Counted from the first letter of the stretch, positions 1 to 12,639 are shown. The stretch: DNA of 64,000 bases from Tetranychus cinnabarinus (GCA_022266195.1 WHVY01000002.1:10307001-10371000); one strand, 5' to 3'. Numbers and translations: made by a program. Notes: generated from the letters alone by a model not told the origin.

Positions 1-3000
1 GTAATTTTTCATGTAAATTGACCAAGTCTCAAGTATTTTGAAAACAGTGTGAATTGAAGGTGATGTTGTTGGTAATTCTCGCAACTCAACGCCGGCAACT
101 TGCAAAAATTGAGCCAAATGATAGCGAGCTAATTTAATTACTGCAAACCTCATGATTGACCAGGCATATTGCTCTAAATCTTGTTTCTTTGAGTTGTGAA
201 CCGTCTCTTGAAGACCCAGAGTTGATGATATTTGACCCGAAGCTGAGGTTCCAAAAATGTTGTCATCTAAATCATCAAAGCTTTCCATATCTTCATCTTC
301 ACTTTGAACTGATTCACTCGAGTCATAGTCAATTAAAATGTAATCATCTGAAAGTTTAGGTTTAGACATTAGATAGGAAATGACTGACATCTGAGGAGGA
401 ACAAATTGTTCCTTATAGGTTGTACGATCTTCTTTAATTATGTTAGGTGTTTGTGGAGGTGTCGGTGTTGATTTATCTTGGTTAAGTTGCTGCAAGATTT
501 TCATGTGAAGCTTCATTCTTTGCTGTGATAAAGTATTAAATAAATCAATTGACGAGCTTTGTGATTCATCTTTTGAATTCTGAGGCGTTGGTGTGGTAGC
601 AGCTTTGGAATGAGTAACAACGTGAATAAGCTTTTTAGCACCACCACCGAATAAGTTACCCCAAATTTGTTCATTAAACTCCAAGCCAACTAACCGATAA
701 AGAACATGAGAATCGCAGGCAGCCAATGCAAATACCAATTGACTCAAATAAATGGCAACGTATGCCTCGCATAAAAGGGTGTGTAACTTTGGTGAATCTT
801 CATCTTTATCACGAGCTAACAAAGCTCTTAGACTCTGTACTCCTGGCCATTTATTGGGAGGAGTTGTAATGTTCAAAGGTTCATTGGTTTCACCAATATT
901 GCTGGATGATTTCTTGGTAACGTTACCGGCCATAAGATGGCTATTGGCACAAACAACGGAAGCACCTAATAAATCTTCCTTTATATTCATATTTTTGAGA
1001 TCTAAGTTATCACTGTTCGATAGGGATTGGTAGACGCAGGCAGAAAGGGAAAGGCCAAGATCACGGAGAACAAAAACCTCACAATAGCTTATTGGTAAAA
1101 CTAATGGTGGAGCTTTCATGCCTGTTAATTCCATAAGTATATCATTTGTTACAGAATGAAGATGACGAATTGGATCAGCAATTACTGTTTTCTGACATGC
1201 AACAGAAGCAGCTAAAAGTGGTAATGTTGTTGGGAATGGAAGCGGTGAGAGTAACTGATGTTGACTACGTTCTTGTTGTAATTCTTGAAGTAATAATATC
1301 AATTCCATGCGAACAGAGGCGAGTCCACCACCATGAGCACCATGAAGACTACAATAACTTAATAATGTACGAAGAAGAGCTTCATTTCCCTGTAACCATT
1401 CCTTACGACGTGAAGCTCTTTGAAGTTTGGCCTCAAAGTCAAGGTTCTCGGCAAGCAAAACTTCATGAAGAGTTGGTTTTAGATCGGTGAAGCCAGTAGA
1501 CTCTGCATCACGAGAAGTGGCTAATTCAGATTGCGCAAGATCCATGTCTTCTAAAATCATTGAACTAGCTCGAGCTGGACTTGTATCATTGTCTGGAAAA
1601 GATTTCCCATCATATCCTCTCATGGAAAAGGTACGGTAGTTACAGATAACTTTAAGAGCCATAACACTTTTCTCAAGCCAAATGTACAAATGATAACGAA
1701 GGCGACCTCCGTCTACTTCAAATCCAGTGGCTAAAGTACTTAACTCTTCCATCAAAATTTTTAGACAGGCAATAAATTTCAATTGTTGTGCCATTATGTC
1801 TAGTTTAACATTTTCCAAAGGTTTTTTAGTTGAATCATTTGTTTCAAGAGCTGGACTACCTTGTAACTTCATCTCAAGTCCATTATCTTCTCCTTCTCCT
1901 TCATCATCAGTGCCTGAATCAATAGTAATGTCAATTTGAAAATCATTAGTAGATATTTTGCCCAAATCGGAAACTGGGGCCCCCCAATCAAAGGCATCAC
2001 TTGTATCAGCAAGTTGAGTTGATGGTTTAAATGATGTGCCAGTGTCTAAAATTTCATCGGTAATAGTTCCAGAGGCAATAACTTCGGGAGTATCACTAGT
2101 AGTGTCAATTGATCTTTCTTTAGTCAGGAAATTGGCATGATCTTCATTGGCAATTTTCAAAGGTAACCTGGAAAGAACTTCCAATGCCAGTGAAGGACAA
2201 CCAGCAAGAAAATGTTGATGAGCTGTAATGAAATATAATCGTCGTTCAAAAGGTGTAATAGCTTCGCTCGTTTCACGAAGTGCTTCTTTTGAATCTGTTA
2301 GGACAGATTTTTTGTCCTTTATTGTTTGAGCAAGATGACGCCTGATAATGAGAGGTTGATTTCTCAGGTAAAGATAAAAGTTGAAAACAGAAGGGACAAT
2401 TGCTATTTCTGTCTTGTCTTCCTCATTTGGCGAGTATTTTGCATGTTTTTCACCAGCTTCAGGGACCAATAAAGTTACCAATGAAGTAGAATAATCTTGT
2501 AACATCCAATAGCTCATGCTTCTTAAGAATGGATCAGGGTGAGCTTTAGAGATGTCAAAGTTTTGTCCGTCCGACTCACAGCCGAGAACTTCTTGGTATA
2601 AGATGCGTTTTAAATTAGATGGAACTGTTTCTATATCACCTTCATAGAGACGAACAATTGTCATGGCAAGTTGCATATCTTCCAGTTTATTTAAGCAAAC
2701 TTCAATTGCATCCCAAATTGCTCCTCCCAGAAGGAAAAATGCAGCAGCATGGTTAAACCTTTGTTTACCTAAAAGAGCATAAGCGTTTTTCAAAGCAGCT
2801 CGTCTCCACTTATCTTCATTGAAATTATTTTGGAAAAATTCAGTCATCTTACGATCACCAATTGATCGATAAAGACCCCAGACAAGAGATTTCTTTTTCA
2901 TTGCCAGATAGAATAAGGCAGAATCTAAAGGATCCTGAGTAGCTTGGAAAGATGCTTTAGCAACTTGTTCTATAAGTCGACGAAGGACTGCATTATTTCG

Positions 3001-6000
3001 AATCCACCAGCCACAACCAAGCTCACGAAGTTCATTCCATTTTGGGCTTCCCTTGGCAACTGAAGGTACCAGTTGAACAAGCTCTTCTTGAGTTTCTGAA
3101 TGGAAAGCCCAAACAATATCAGATGAAGATAAACCTTGTTTTTGAAGCATTTTCCGATGAGCATAAGGAAGACACCTGAGAAGATAAGTGTGCTGACGCA
3201 TGGCCAAAAGGAAACGAAGACCACAATCATCAAGCGAATCGGCAGATATTGGAGCTCCGTCGCGAACATCAGACCCATGGCTACTATAGTAATCTGAGGA
3301 AGATGAATCTGCAGATGGATTGAAAGAAGCTACTGCATCAGCTAAGGCAAGTAAATGCATTTGATCAAGACTAGAGAGACCAGGGAGATGAGAATGGGTT
3401 AGAAGTTTGGTTAATAGTCGTGCTTGATGAGCATTAAAATCTTTCAGATCAGTTGTTTCAGGGCGTTTGTTTGCTTTGATTGAGGAAAAGTTGAATGCTG
3501 ATTTACTCAGCATCTCATCAAGAGTTTCATCGATTTGGGATTTACTATTTGCATTAAATAGAGTGTCATATTCGTAGTCAAACAACGGATCTTTTGGTGA
3601 ATTTGGTTTTTCTTTTGGTCTTTTGGGTTCTTCAGATTCCGCTTCGATCAAAGCAAACAAGGGTAAAGGTCGAATAGAGGTAATCTCAGTGTAATCAAGT
3701 TGAACTTCCTCTGGTATTGAAAGGAAATAACTGTCTTGACCGTCCATTGGTGATGGAGCGCCTGGTGAAGTTGGTGGTGGAGCTGCAATTGAAAGCGTTC
3801 TTGATCTAGTCCATGATCTTGGACGTGATTCTGTTGACTCATAATTGAACCCTTGATTTGAAGAGAGATAATTTTTGAGTGAATCCATAGAGCAAAGAGA
3901 TTTGACCAAGTGACTCAAGATAGCGCGAACACGAGATATTTTACCAAAAGCAAGAAGTTCCATTAGCTGTTTGGGATGATATTGCGGTAAAACTGGACAA
4001 GCAAGTCTAGAAGCTTCAAAAATACCGAAATCGGGCAATTGTGAAAGATATGAAGCTTTTGATTCATCAGTTTGTTTGACTGAGTCTTTATTCATGGAAT
4101 TATTATCTTGATTGTTAGAAGTTGCTGTTGCTGTTGTTGAGGTTGAAGTTGCTTTTGAAGGAACTTGTGGATGTTTCCTGCTTTCATAAGCAGCTGAAAC
4201 TCCACTGATAACCGATGAAGAGGGAGATCGAGCCAATGATGTGTGCGAAGGAAGGCGAAGGTGAGAAGATTCTTGAGCATGGATCAAAAGACCCTCCTCA
4301 GTAAGAACTCGAGAATCGGTAACCTCTGAAAGCATCTCGGGTCGTTTAGATAAAGTGTCATCTCGGCTTTTCCATTGGGTATAAATATGCATCTCATTGT
4401 CCATTCCTACGACGAGAATACCATCACGAACCCAACTCATCTGCATTGGTAATGGAGGAAGACCATCTGCTGTTTTAAGATGAGTTGTACGAAGCTTCAT
4501 CCACCTAATATCATCAACCTGGGTCATCGGGATTGCCATAGAAGACATTTGCTTGAGTAACATTCGAGATGCTGGTGCAGCTCCGGTTTTAGATGACGTT
4601 TTCATGGCTTGTAAATTAGCTTGAGCAATGTCAGTTGATACAGGAGTGAAAACTGAGATCTTATCTTCAACTGAAACCGTGAGGATATGTGACCCATCCT
4701 CTGTTGAAACCCAATCAAGTTGAACAATTGATTTTTGAGTCAAAGTAAATTGATTTCCTTGTTCGGAAATTATTTTTTTCAAAGATTGCATCGTGGTGTA
4801 ACTTGGGACTGAAAGTAATCGTTGTATATTATTGGTACTTCTATTTGTTTCGTGGTGCTCATCAGAAACTCCTAAACGATTGACTAAAGTATCTAGAGTT
4901 TTTCGATTTCGAATAGCAGTGTTTATCAAAGGTCCCAAATCAATTTCTTGGCTTAACTCTGTCCGAGGAATGGCTATGTTTTTCAAATGAATAGTATCTT
5001 CTAAAACCCATTCAGAGCCTCCAGTTGATTCACACTCATAAATGGCAAGGTTAATATTAATAAATCGTGCATTAGGGTCTTGACTGGTTGGCCGAGAAAA
5101 CGATTGTCCATGTTTGAATGCACAAGCGATTCGTCCACTATAGGCACAGCTTACATATAAGGGTAAACCGGGAACTTCAATGGCACTTGATCTTTCTGAA
5201 TTTATCAACATTTCCCACTCTTTCCACTCATACTTAACATCATGCTCGTTTTTATCATCCACATGACATCGCCAAAAACGAAGAGTTCCATCCGAGCAAG
5301 CAGTGCAAATAAGATAAGGAGCGAAACAAGCTGGATAAATATTGGATGAGCTTAAATGACCTGCAGCTGGAGTTGCATGAAGAATCTCGACTCCTTCTGG
5401 AATAGGTAATACTTGAGAACAAACTTTACTAGTGAGTATCTGGAGAGGAGAATAAGATTGACCTTGACGGAATGATTGATTTTTGGAATGTCGACGCCCG
5501 CCAGCTCCAGTATCGGTAATTGGTGAGCCACTACGGGATGATTGGTCAATATCACTATCATCTTGAACCAAATTACTATCTGGAACATAAGAATAACGAT
5601 CTGATGTAGCGTCTGCCGTTGAGTGAGATGAGATAACTAATCTCCACATATGAAGAACAGATCTTCCAGTATCGGGATCTTTTTCAAGAACCGTTAGGAA
5701 AAAAGGTTCCCTAAAGGCTGAATAATGGCGAAGATCAACAACAGCGCCAAGACTAGGTTCGACAAGTCCAAGATTTTCCTGTCCTTGTTTTTCATTCCAG
5801 CATTTGAAAGCCATTTCCTCTCCACGCAACATTTGATCTTGAAAAACATGGAGTAATTGAGTATACTGCCAATCGTGAGTGGCATCAGAGATGGCATCAA
5901 GCTCTAAAATACAGCCAGGACGAGAGGTCGATTGAAGGCTAACAATTTTGAAAGCATGGTGGAGATCTGAACGGTATCCACAATAGTCTGATGACCCAGT

Positions 6001-6333
6001 ATTCTCACTGTTTGGACTAAGGGTCTCTGATTGTTGGGAACAGCGTTGAGAAAGGGATATTTCGGATAGTAAAGTACGAGCATCGATGACTGCTTGATAA
6101 ACTCGTAACTGATGACCATCGGAGGCAATGAAACAGGCACTCGGAGAATTAGAAATTGAACCAAGAGTTGTACTGGGTAAAAGAGTAGGAAGCCATGCAA
6201 CATTGGCAAAAGCTGCTGTTTCTAACGAATTTATTCGTGCTAACTCTGTAACACCTCCTGACATTGACAAAGGACCGACTGGATCTACTTTCCAAAGAAT
6301 TAATTCTGAACAAAAACCAGAATTAGGTAAACC
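1..6333 (-). CDS. Rbcn-3A: Rbcn-3A coding exon 2 (giant exon, Rav1p_C region; truncated by window)
   Basis: Starts after the acceptor CCCTAG at 6334 with GLPNSGFCSELILWKVDPVG, a well conserved DmX block. It codes residues 794-2904 without a stop. Landmarks: LPQYHPKQLMELLAFGKISR near 1575; WNELRELGCGWWIRNNAVLR and DPLDSALFYLAMKKKSLVWG near 1890-1930, the strongly conserved Rav1p_C core; YAWSIMRFAVIKLARYHLAQ near 2855. Low-complexity Ser/Thr/Gln patches separate the conserved blocks. An unbroken 6.3-kb exon is exceptional for this gene, which is multi-exon in vertebrates. It continues beyond base 1. Confidence 0.95.
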
Positions 6334-8787
6334 CTAGGGTGGAAAACAAGAATAAATAAAAGATTTCAAAAGAGACAATAGATAATTGTAAATCATTGTC
6401 TTTCTTACCTGTAAGGGAGGACAGCAACTACTGGAAGATGGTGTCCCTAATGGGCTCGACGAAACAGATGAATTCATAGATTTTGGAAAAGATATGTTGC
6501 TTCCAGGGAGATTATGATGTGATGTTGTGAGAAGAAGAGGTAGAACAGGGTGACAAGAAATATCATTGACTCGGAAACGGTGACCACAAACTCGTGAAAT
6601 ATGTGATATACTCATTAATTGGGTAAATTTAGTAACTTCAGCGAAGCTAATTGACCATAAATTAAGAGATCCATTGCTATGTTTAGTGACCATACTAGCA
6701 GTCGGGGTAAGAGAATCCTCAACTTCCACCTTATTCCAGCGAGCACTACGATTATTTAAATCTTCTGAACAAGTTTTGGTGTCAAGGTTAGATATAACGG
6801 AAGCTGATTGGGCCATGGTTGCTTTAAGGTTGAGATAAGTTAACGGAGAGTAAAGTGCTAAATTGTGTGACATAGTAGCTGCATCACCTAATGGAATAGC
6901 ATTGGGTATTCTAGATGAAAAATTGACTTGAGCTTGACGGAATGATCCAGGACAAGCTTCATCCAACCACTGAACCAGCCAGACTAACAAACTACCATCG
7001 ACTGGATGAATACTAAATAAGAGATCAGCTAACGAATGCCATTCTCGAAGAAGGGCTTCAAATCTTCTATCCAATAAGTCACTTATTGAAGATGTTGGAG
7101 TTGTATTGGCTAAATTGTTTAGATCAATGGCTGTAGATGTTGATGATGAAAGTGTATGACAACTTTGACGACTGGCCTGAGAATCAATATGTTCTGATGA
7201 AGATTCTTCACCAGTTCCGTGAACTTTGCCTTCTTTATGATACTTTTTCTGTTTGTTTTTATTATGTTGCACTTGACGACATAATTTATGGCGTAACTTT
7301 TTACTCTGTTCTGCTGTAATAGTAACATCATTATCTAAATTATCAAGATCAAAATCTGCTTCAACATCAGCCGTATCACTCTCCCCTTCACTTTGCCCAG
7401 AAGCAACTGACTCGGTTTGCATGATTTTGGTGCTAATTTCTTGTAACAACTTTTCAGCAGCTCGGGTAAAAACCATCTCTTTATTATTTAACCAATGAAT
7501 GACAAAATTGGGATAATTTTTAGAATCTGAGGATCCATTAGCGTCACTTGGTGATAGACTAGGTACCAAAGGGATATCAGTTTCAGCATTTATGCTAGCG
7601 GCAAGGTGAAAGTGAAAACCAGGGGTTATTGCTGTCCCACAAACAGAGAAACTATGAAAATCATGAACACTGAAGGTACTTGGAAGAGTTGGAATAGGTT
7701 CATTTAGATGATTATCATCATCATGTTTGGCTGCTTGACGTTTTTTGAATTGACTGAAGGCTTTCATGTGTTTCAAACGGAGAAGAAGTTTTTGACGGTG
7801 ACGTTGGGTCTGATTGCGAGGAACAGCATGATTAGAAAGTGTTTCAATTTGGCTAAAATTGACTAGTCCGTCATCTGGAAGAAGGGTTTGTACCCATAGA
7901 CGGCAAATATTATCGCGACAAGAAGTGACTAGCATATTTGCAACGGATCCTCTTGATAAGTATTTACTTGTTTTACGCCATGATATTCCGGTAATTGCTC
8001 TTGGATGGGCAATGTAAATGAAGGAAAAGTTGATATCCCCAAGTAAATGGGATGATCGACGCTGAAATGATTCTAGATTGGGTGCCGATGCGGAATGAAG
8101 TGAATCAACCTTGGCTGCACTTTCATACCAAACCTTGACCAATCTATCTGTTTTACCGGCAGACACAAACAATGATCCGTCAGGAGAGAAACGAAGAAAA
8201 CAAACGGGCGATGAGGTTCGACACTGCCAAACACAATCCCAACGAACTTGTTCTGGTTCATCTCCATTATTATTTTCGTTATTACTGGATTGAATATTTT
8301 CTGGATTAATATGAAGACCGTCACCTTTGTTTTGCTTTACATCATGATTGATAATATCATCCTCAGAAAAGTTGATAAGATGCCAAACTTGAATACAGGT
8401 ACCACCAGTGAGAAGTTTATTACCTTCTAGGTTCCATGAAATGACAGACACATAACAATCAGTTTCTAATGATGCTGTTTGTATCCATCGATAATCTAAT
8501 TTATGGCTTGAGTTTTGATCCAATAATGGAGTAGGTTCAAAGATGTAAACCTTTTTACCATAGGCAGCAGCAATTTTACCTACATCTGTAGAGCAATCGA
8601 TACAACCAACTTGAACATTACCATGCAATATTCCTGGTATAATTTGAACTCGCTGGAAATCACTGGCAAGAATAACAATATTACATCCAGCTGAATAAGC
8701 AGTAAACGGTACACCTTCAACACTTCCTACAGAATAACAGTTGTCACCAGCATTGACAGCTCCGGTTAAAATTTGATGTTGATCCAT
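1..8787 (-). CDS. Rbcn-3A: DmX-like / Rabconnectin-3 alpha (5' two exons, 3' end off window)
   Basis: Large WD40 scaffold protein. In the family it pairs with Rabconnectin-3B (WDR7) and promotes V-ATPase assembly and acidification of endosomes and synaptic vesicles; it is the animal counterpart of yeast Rav1. Two exons are seen: 8787-6409 (793 codons) and 6333-1 (2111 codons, open to the window edge), separated by a 75-nt intron; both junctions are phase 0. The N-terminus (HQILTGAVNAGDNCYSVGS) follows DMXL/DmX closely, which fixes the start. WD40-like blades occupy about residues 60-300 and 690-755, and the Rav1p_C region about 1500-2010. Family members run about 3000-3400 aa, so roughly 500 residues including the C-terminal WD40 propeller should lie beyond position 1. 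Partial only because of the window edge; no frame break was seen. Confidence 0.96.
6334..6408 (-). other. Only intron of Rbcn-3A seen in the window (75 nt)
   Basis: GTAAGA donor at 6408, pyrimidine-rich 3' part and CCCTAG acceptor at 6334, phase 0. In-frame read-through would replace the conserved continuation (GLPNSG...) with an unrelated tail ending in a stop just past the intron, so splicing is needed. Confidence 0.9.
6409..8787 (-). CDS. Rbcn-3A: Rbcn-3A coding exon 1 (N-terminal WD40 region)
   Basis: Codes residues 1-793 from ATG at 8787 to a donor (CAG|GTAAGA) at 6409/6408. WD-type strands can be read around residues 195-222 (FLRFSPDGSLFVSAGKTDR, KVWYES) and 258-299 (HPRAITGISW, SCRDNICRLWV), and again near 690-705 (HSNGSLNLWSISF). 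Between them lies a polar, acidic and serine-rich spacer of about 500-600. The frame stays open past the donor into the intron for a further stretch, so the exon end rests on the splice consensus and on similarity resuming in the next exon. Confidence 0.95.
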
Positions 8788-10332
8788 AATAAGAAACTAG
8801 GTGTAACAATGGGTTACATTTGGGCAAATAATTATTAATACACTAGTAAAATACATACAATATATCACTGATAATGACGATAAAACTAATATAAGAAGAA
8901 AAAAACATAGAAAGAGATATGAGAAAAGAGAGAAAGATATAGAGAGAGAGCGAAAGTAAGAGTGAGAAAAAAAACAAACCAGTTACAGCTTTAGATTAGA
9001 GTTGGAAACCAGTAAAATCAAACAATCTAGTTACAGGGTGATCATAGAATTGACACCAAAGGAAATAAAATGCCAATATGATTCTGTTTCCAATGTTAGG
9101 TGCGCAGAGTAGATACACAGGGAAACAGAGAAAGCAAATGTCCTTGTCCTAAACAATTGTATCTAATTTCCGTCCTGATGAATGTACAAAAAAACAATTA
9201 AAATTGAAACTGATCATTTTGTGATCATTTCATAAACAAAAGTAAATAAAAAATCAACAATGAAAGTCACATAAAAAAGCAGTGAAATTTTCCTTCACAT
9301 TACAGTTTGTGTATGAGAATTTAAACCTCCTCTAACGGTACAAACAGTAACTATTGAAAAGTTACCATTCTTTGAAAGTAATGAAGCAAAGGTCCATTGA
9401 TCATCTTTGATTCAATTCACTATTATTTTGTTTTCCGTAATTACTCAACATATCAAAACTGTTTACCACACAAGTTGAAAATATCCTATTCACTTCTCTC
9501 ATCAAACTTTGCTTCTTAAATCTAAACTTGTAAGTCACAACTTGGAATCCTTTTATTACTTGAACCATTGAAGACTAATGTATGAAATTGATTATAAATA
9601 CATTGTTTGTATTTTCATTATTAACAAGTGACGATAATCGACGAATCGACTCTAAACTTAGCCTTTAAACTTCGGAATTGTATTACAGTCAAGCTCATGT
9701 TCAACATGGACCTAAATGGAACTGGTTTTGCATGAAGTCTAAAAGTGCACAAATTTTATGCTTTCACTATGAAAGTGTTTATTGTTAGGTCTAATGTTTG
9801 CACATATTGGTAAATTAAAGATAAAGGATAAGTGTTGATCTGGTTGTTGGGTGAATGCTTGATCTTTACTGTTAATAACAATCTGATCGTGAAAGCATTT
9901 ATTTTATTGTCAATTATCATACAAATAAAAGAAATAATCTTCTCATTGATATTGTGTGTTGTCATAAGCTAATGATTTTGTCCGTGAAAAAAGCTAGATG
10001 ATGATATGGATATTTTTTATGGGTACAATTATATTTATAGCTAATGAACTAATTAAAATGATGATTGTCGTTGAAGATGATTTTTATACTCAACAATAGT
10101 TCAAAGTAAAAGCTGCCATCTTCTGGGTTTTCTGTTAACATTTATCTTTAATCAATTTTCCCGGCCTTTTGTATTTAGTTTTCATATGGTAACCTTGGTT
10201 ACTCAAGTTTCGGAAATAGATGGCGAATGGTGTTTCCTGATCCAACTAATGTGTGTGTAATTTTACACTCAAGTTGAGTTAAATTGTTTTGGTGTTTAAT
10301 TTAATAATTGTTTTCATTTAAGTTAATCAATA
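8788..10332. other. Divergent intergenic region between Rbcn-3A and RpL18
   Basis: About 1.5 kb separating two divergent start codons, so it should hold both promoters and 5' UTRs. No ORF resembling a known protein was seen. A purine-rich tract lies at 8892-8978 next to Rbcn-3A and would be pyrimidine-rich in its mRNA. The rest is A+T-rich. A pyrimidine run near 10164 (CCTTTTG) could be an RpL18 TCT-type initiator, but an upstream ATG follows it, so no start site is assigned. Confidence 0.6.
8892..8978. repeat. Purine-rich (GA/GAAA) low-complexity tract
   Basis: Nearly all A and G, including a (GA)n run at 8941-8950. On the Rbcn-3A sense strand it is a CT-rich leader or promoter-proximal tract about 100-190 nt upstream of the ATG. 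Simple-sequence origin is likely; a role in transcription or translation is only possible. Confidence 0.6.
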
Positions 10333-10335
10333 ATG
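10333..10335 (+). CDS. RpL18: RpL18 exon 1 (ATG only)
   Basis: ATG followed directly by the donor GTAAGT at 10336. The acceptor TTTCTAG ends at 10406 and exon 2 opens with GGT ATT GAT, giving the conserved MGID start. No other ATG upstream of the conserved GIDICHKN block restores this N-terminus. Confidence 0.92.
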
Positions 10336-11249
10336 GTAAGTTTTATTAATATTACTTAACAAAGACTACGCTTGCTAATGCCTGATTCCATTTATCTTGT
10401 TTCTAGGGTATTGATATTTGCCACAAAAATGACCGAAAGGTTAGAAGGAAAGCACCTAAAAGTAAGGATCCTTATCTTCTGCTGTTAGTTAAGGTAAGTT
10501 ATTTAATTATTTCTCTATTGTTGGCCTATTGCTGTGACCGATTTTTCTTTCATTTAAATCGTCATACTGCCATTCTGTCTCTCCATCGTACTAAATCTCT
10601 GTGCTTTTATTTTACAGCTGTATCGTTATCTTGCTCGTAGGACCGGTAAAAAGTTTAATAACATTATTCTTAGACGTCTGTTTATGAGTCAAACAAATCG
10701 AGCTCCTATTTCTCTAATGGGTTTGGTTAGTATATTTTCGACTTAATTATGCACTGTTTCAATAGTGATATTGTTTCATTATTTTGAACCTCATGGTTTT
10801 TCAAGTGGTCCACAGTGTTTGTCTGGGTCCATTTCCAGTTTTGATCCAACTAATTGTGTAATCTTTTCTTTATTTAATAGATCCGTCAAGTTAAGAAGCC
10901 AGGTAATGAGAATAAAATAGCTGTCATAATCGGGGATGTATTGAATGACATTCGTGTCCACGAGGTTCCAAAAATGACTGTCTGTGCTCTCCGATTCTCA
11001 AAGCAAGCTCGAAGAAGGATATTAGAAGCTGGTGGAGAATGTTTAACCATTGACCAGCTCGCTGTCAAATCTCCAACCGGTAAGAATACACTTCTTATCC
11101 AAGGACGAAGAACCGCTAGAGAGGCTTGCAAACACTTTGGTCCAGCTCCTGGTGTTCCACACTCTCACACTAAACCTTATGTTAGGTCTAAAGGACGTAA
11201 ATTTGAAAAAGCTCGTGGACGAAGAGCCAGTCGTGGTTATAGAAAGTAA
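10333..11249 (+). CDS. RpL18: 60S ribosomal protein L18 (eL18), complete, four exons
   Basis: Structural protein of the large cytosolic ribosomal subunit (eL18). The joined exons 10333-10335, 10407-10493, 10618-10725 and 10881-11249 give 188 aa, the same length as the human protein. The product begins MGIDICHKNDRKVRRKAPKS and ends HTKPYVRSKGRKFEKARGRR plus ASRGYRK, both nearly identical to the family. All introns are short (71, 124 and 155 nt), phase 0 and GT-AG. The first exon is only the start codon, a pattern known in ribosomal protein genes. It diverges from Rbcn-3A upstream. The introns were inspected for C/D or H/ACA snoRNA boxes and none was convincing. Confidence 0.98.
10407..10493 (+). 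CDS. RpL18: RpL18 exon 2
   Basis: Codes residues 2-30 (GIDICHKNDRKVRRKAPKS ... LLLVK), the basic N-terminal segment that contacts rRNA in the family. Donor AAG|GTAAGT. Confidence 0.95.
10618..10725 (+). CDS. RpL18: RpL18 exon 3
   Basis: Codes residues 31-66 (LYRYLARRTGKKFNNIILRR and onward), between the acceptor TTTTACAG and the donor TTG|GTTAGT. Both ends are phase 0 and rejoin the conserved frame. Confidence 0.95.
10881..11249 (+). CDS. RpL18: RpL18 exon 4 with stop codon
   Basis: Codes residues 67-188 and the TAA stop. It begins IRQVKKPGNENKIAVIIGDV after the acceptor TTTAATAG and holds the strongly conserved C-terminal block with HSHTKPYVRSKGRKF. Confidence 0.97.
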   Translation: MRQVKKPGNENKIAVIIGDVLNDIRVHEVPKMTVCALRFSKQARRRILEAGGECLTIDQLAVKSPTGKNTLLIQGRRTAREACKHFGPAPGVPHSHTKPYVRSKGRKFEKARGRRASRGYRK

Positions 11250-11349
11250 AATCTTATGGATTTGTAATTTGATTAATGCGTTAATATGGATTTCGCTTGA
11301 TTTTGTTGACGCAAGTCAATTGTAATACATTAATCGTTTGATAAAAATC

Positions 11350-11355
11350 AATAAA
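11350..11355 (+). promoter_or_regulatory. Polyadenylation signal AATAAA of RpL18
   Basis: Canonical AATAAA about 100 nt after the RpL18 stop, in keeping with the short 3' UTR usual for ribosomal protein mRNAs. The cleavage site is not visible from sequence alone. Confidence 0.7.
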
Positions 11356-11887
11356 TTATTAACGATTGAATCATTTTCTTTTCATCTGGATTTATTCACC
11401 ACTCCAACAAATTGACTCATATTACCAAAAGCAAAATTGATTGTACCAAAAGGAAACGGCGACATTTTTCCATTCAGCATTTTCAGTAGTGACAACAATA
11501 AGCTATTCAAAGGATATTTCAAAGCTTACCATGAAAACAATTAATATAATGCTAGTCAACTACCAAAGACAAATAAAAAAATTGAATAACAATATAATTC
11601 TTTGGAGCAAACTAACAGGTAGAAAAGTTCACCTATGCATATTGATAATTATTTGTATCATTTTTTTTGTTAACCAAAAGCTGGTTTAAACCTTGGCTAA
11701 TATTGATTAAGGTAAGAATAGATAGTTTAATAGACAGTTAAATAGACAGGATGAATATAAAGACGAATGTAATGACGATGATGAAAATGATAAAAAAAAG
11801 TGTAAAGAGAGCAAAGGTAAACCCATTTCATTACTTTTTCTTGAGCAGCAATCATGCTCTTTATGGACCTTACCTAAACTTTTATAT

Positions 11888-11976
11888 CATTTTCATTCTC
11901 CTTTTTTCCCTCTCATCCTAAACCATCATCCTCATCTTCCCTCTCATCATCATCTTCATCTTCATCCCTTTCTTTA
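11888..11976. repeat. CAT/CTT-rich low-complexity tract
   Basis: A run of ATCATC, TCATCTTC and CCCTCTC units on the plus strand. Similar tracts recur at 12320-12600 and elsewhere in the window, so this looks like a genome-wide simple-sequence bias, not a specific element. Confidence 0.6.
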
Positions 11977-12630
11977 TACTTACTGTACTTTATTTACTCA
12001 ATGGTAATGGTGAAAACGTTACAAGTATGCTTTCAATAGCGTTACAAGAGGAATCAAATTATGGTTAAGCCTAGCAATCTTACCTTTCGCTCTTCCTATC
12101 TTCAAATTTCTCATCCTCATCTCCATCTGCATCATCTTACTCTTCAATCCATCACAATCTCATTTATGTTCATACAACAACAACAATAACAACAGTTACC
12201 ACTGGCTACAAAAAACCAATTCCCTTTCATCCAACATTCAAAGTTATCTACTTCTGTTGCAAGATGAAAAGTAACTGCAAACTATTTTATTCTGATTAAA
12301 GGAAACAACAATAACAATCATCACCAGCATCATCTTTACCATCATCTTCATCATCCGATAACACTTTTTTTTCATCATTTACTGTCTTCATCCTACACTG
12401 TTACACATCAATAAAACCAAACATTATACCAACTTTACTCAAAGACTTTATCAACTTTTCTCAAAACCCTTTTTCCTCATTTTATATCTTAATCATCATC
12501 ATCTTGTTCATCATCTCATTTCACCTTACTTCCTCTTGCTTCATCATCAACCACATCATCTTGTCATCATCGTGCTCATCTTGCTCATCTATCAAATCAT
12601 AGTCTTTGTTCATACAACATCAACAGAGTG

Positions 12631-12639
12631 TATAAAAGG
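12631..12639 (+). promoter_or_regulatory. Candidate TATA box for RasGRF
   Basis: TATAAAAGG, a strong match to the TATA consensus, lies 676 nt upstream of the RasGRF ATG. A start site near 12660 would give a leader of about 650 nt. There is no transcript evidence, and upstream ATGs occur in the leader, so this is only a candidate. Confidence 0.35.

Noticed and set aside
6128..6337. ORF on the plus strand inside Rbcn-3A
   Set aside because: It is antisense to a strongly conserved coding exon and has no family resemblance; the same holds for the other ORFs inside 1-8787.
10494..10880. Possible snoRNA in RpL18 introns
   Set aside because: No paired C (RTGATGA) and D (CTGA) boxes and no H/ACA layout could be placed in introns 2 or 3.
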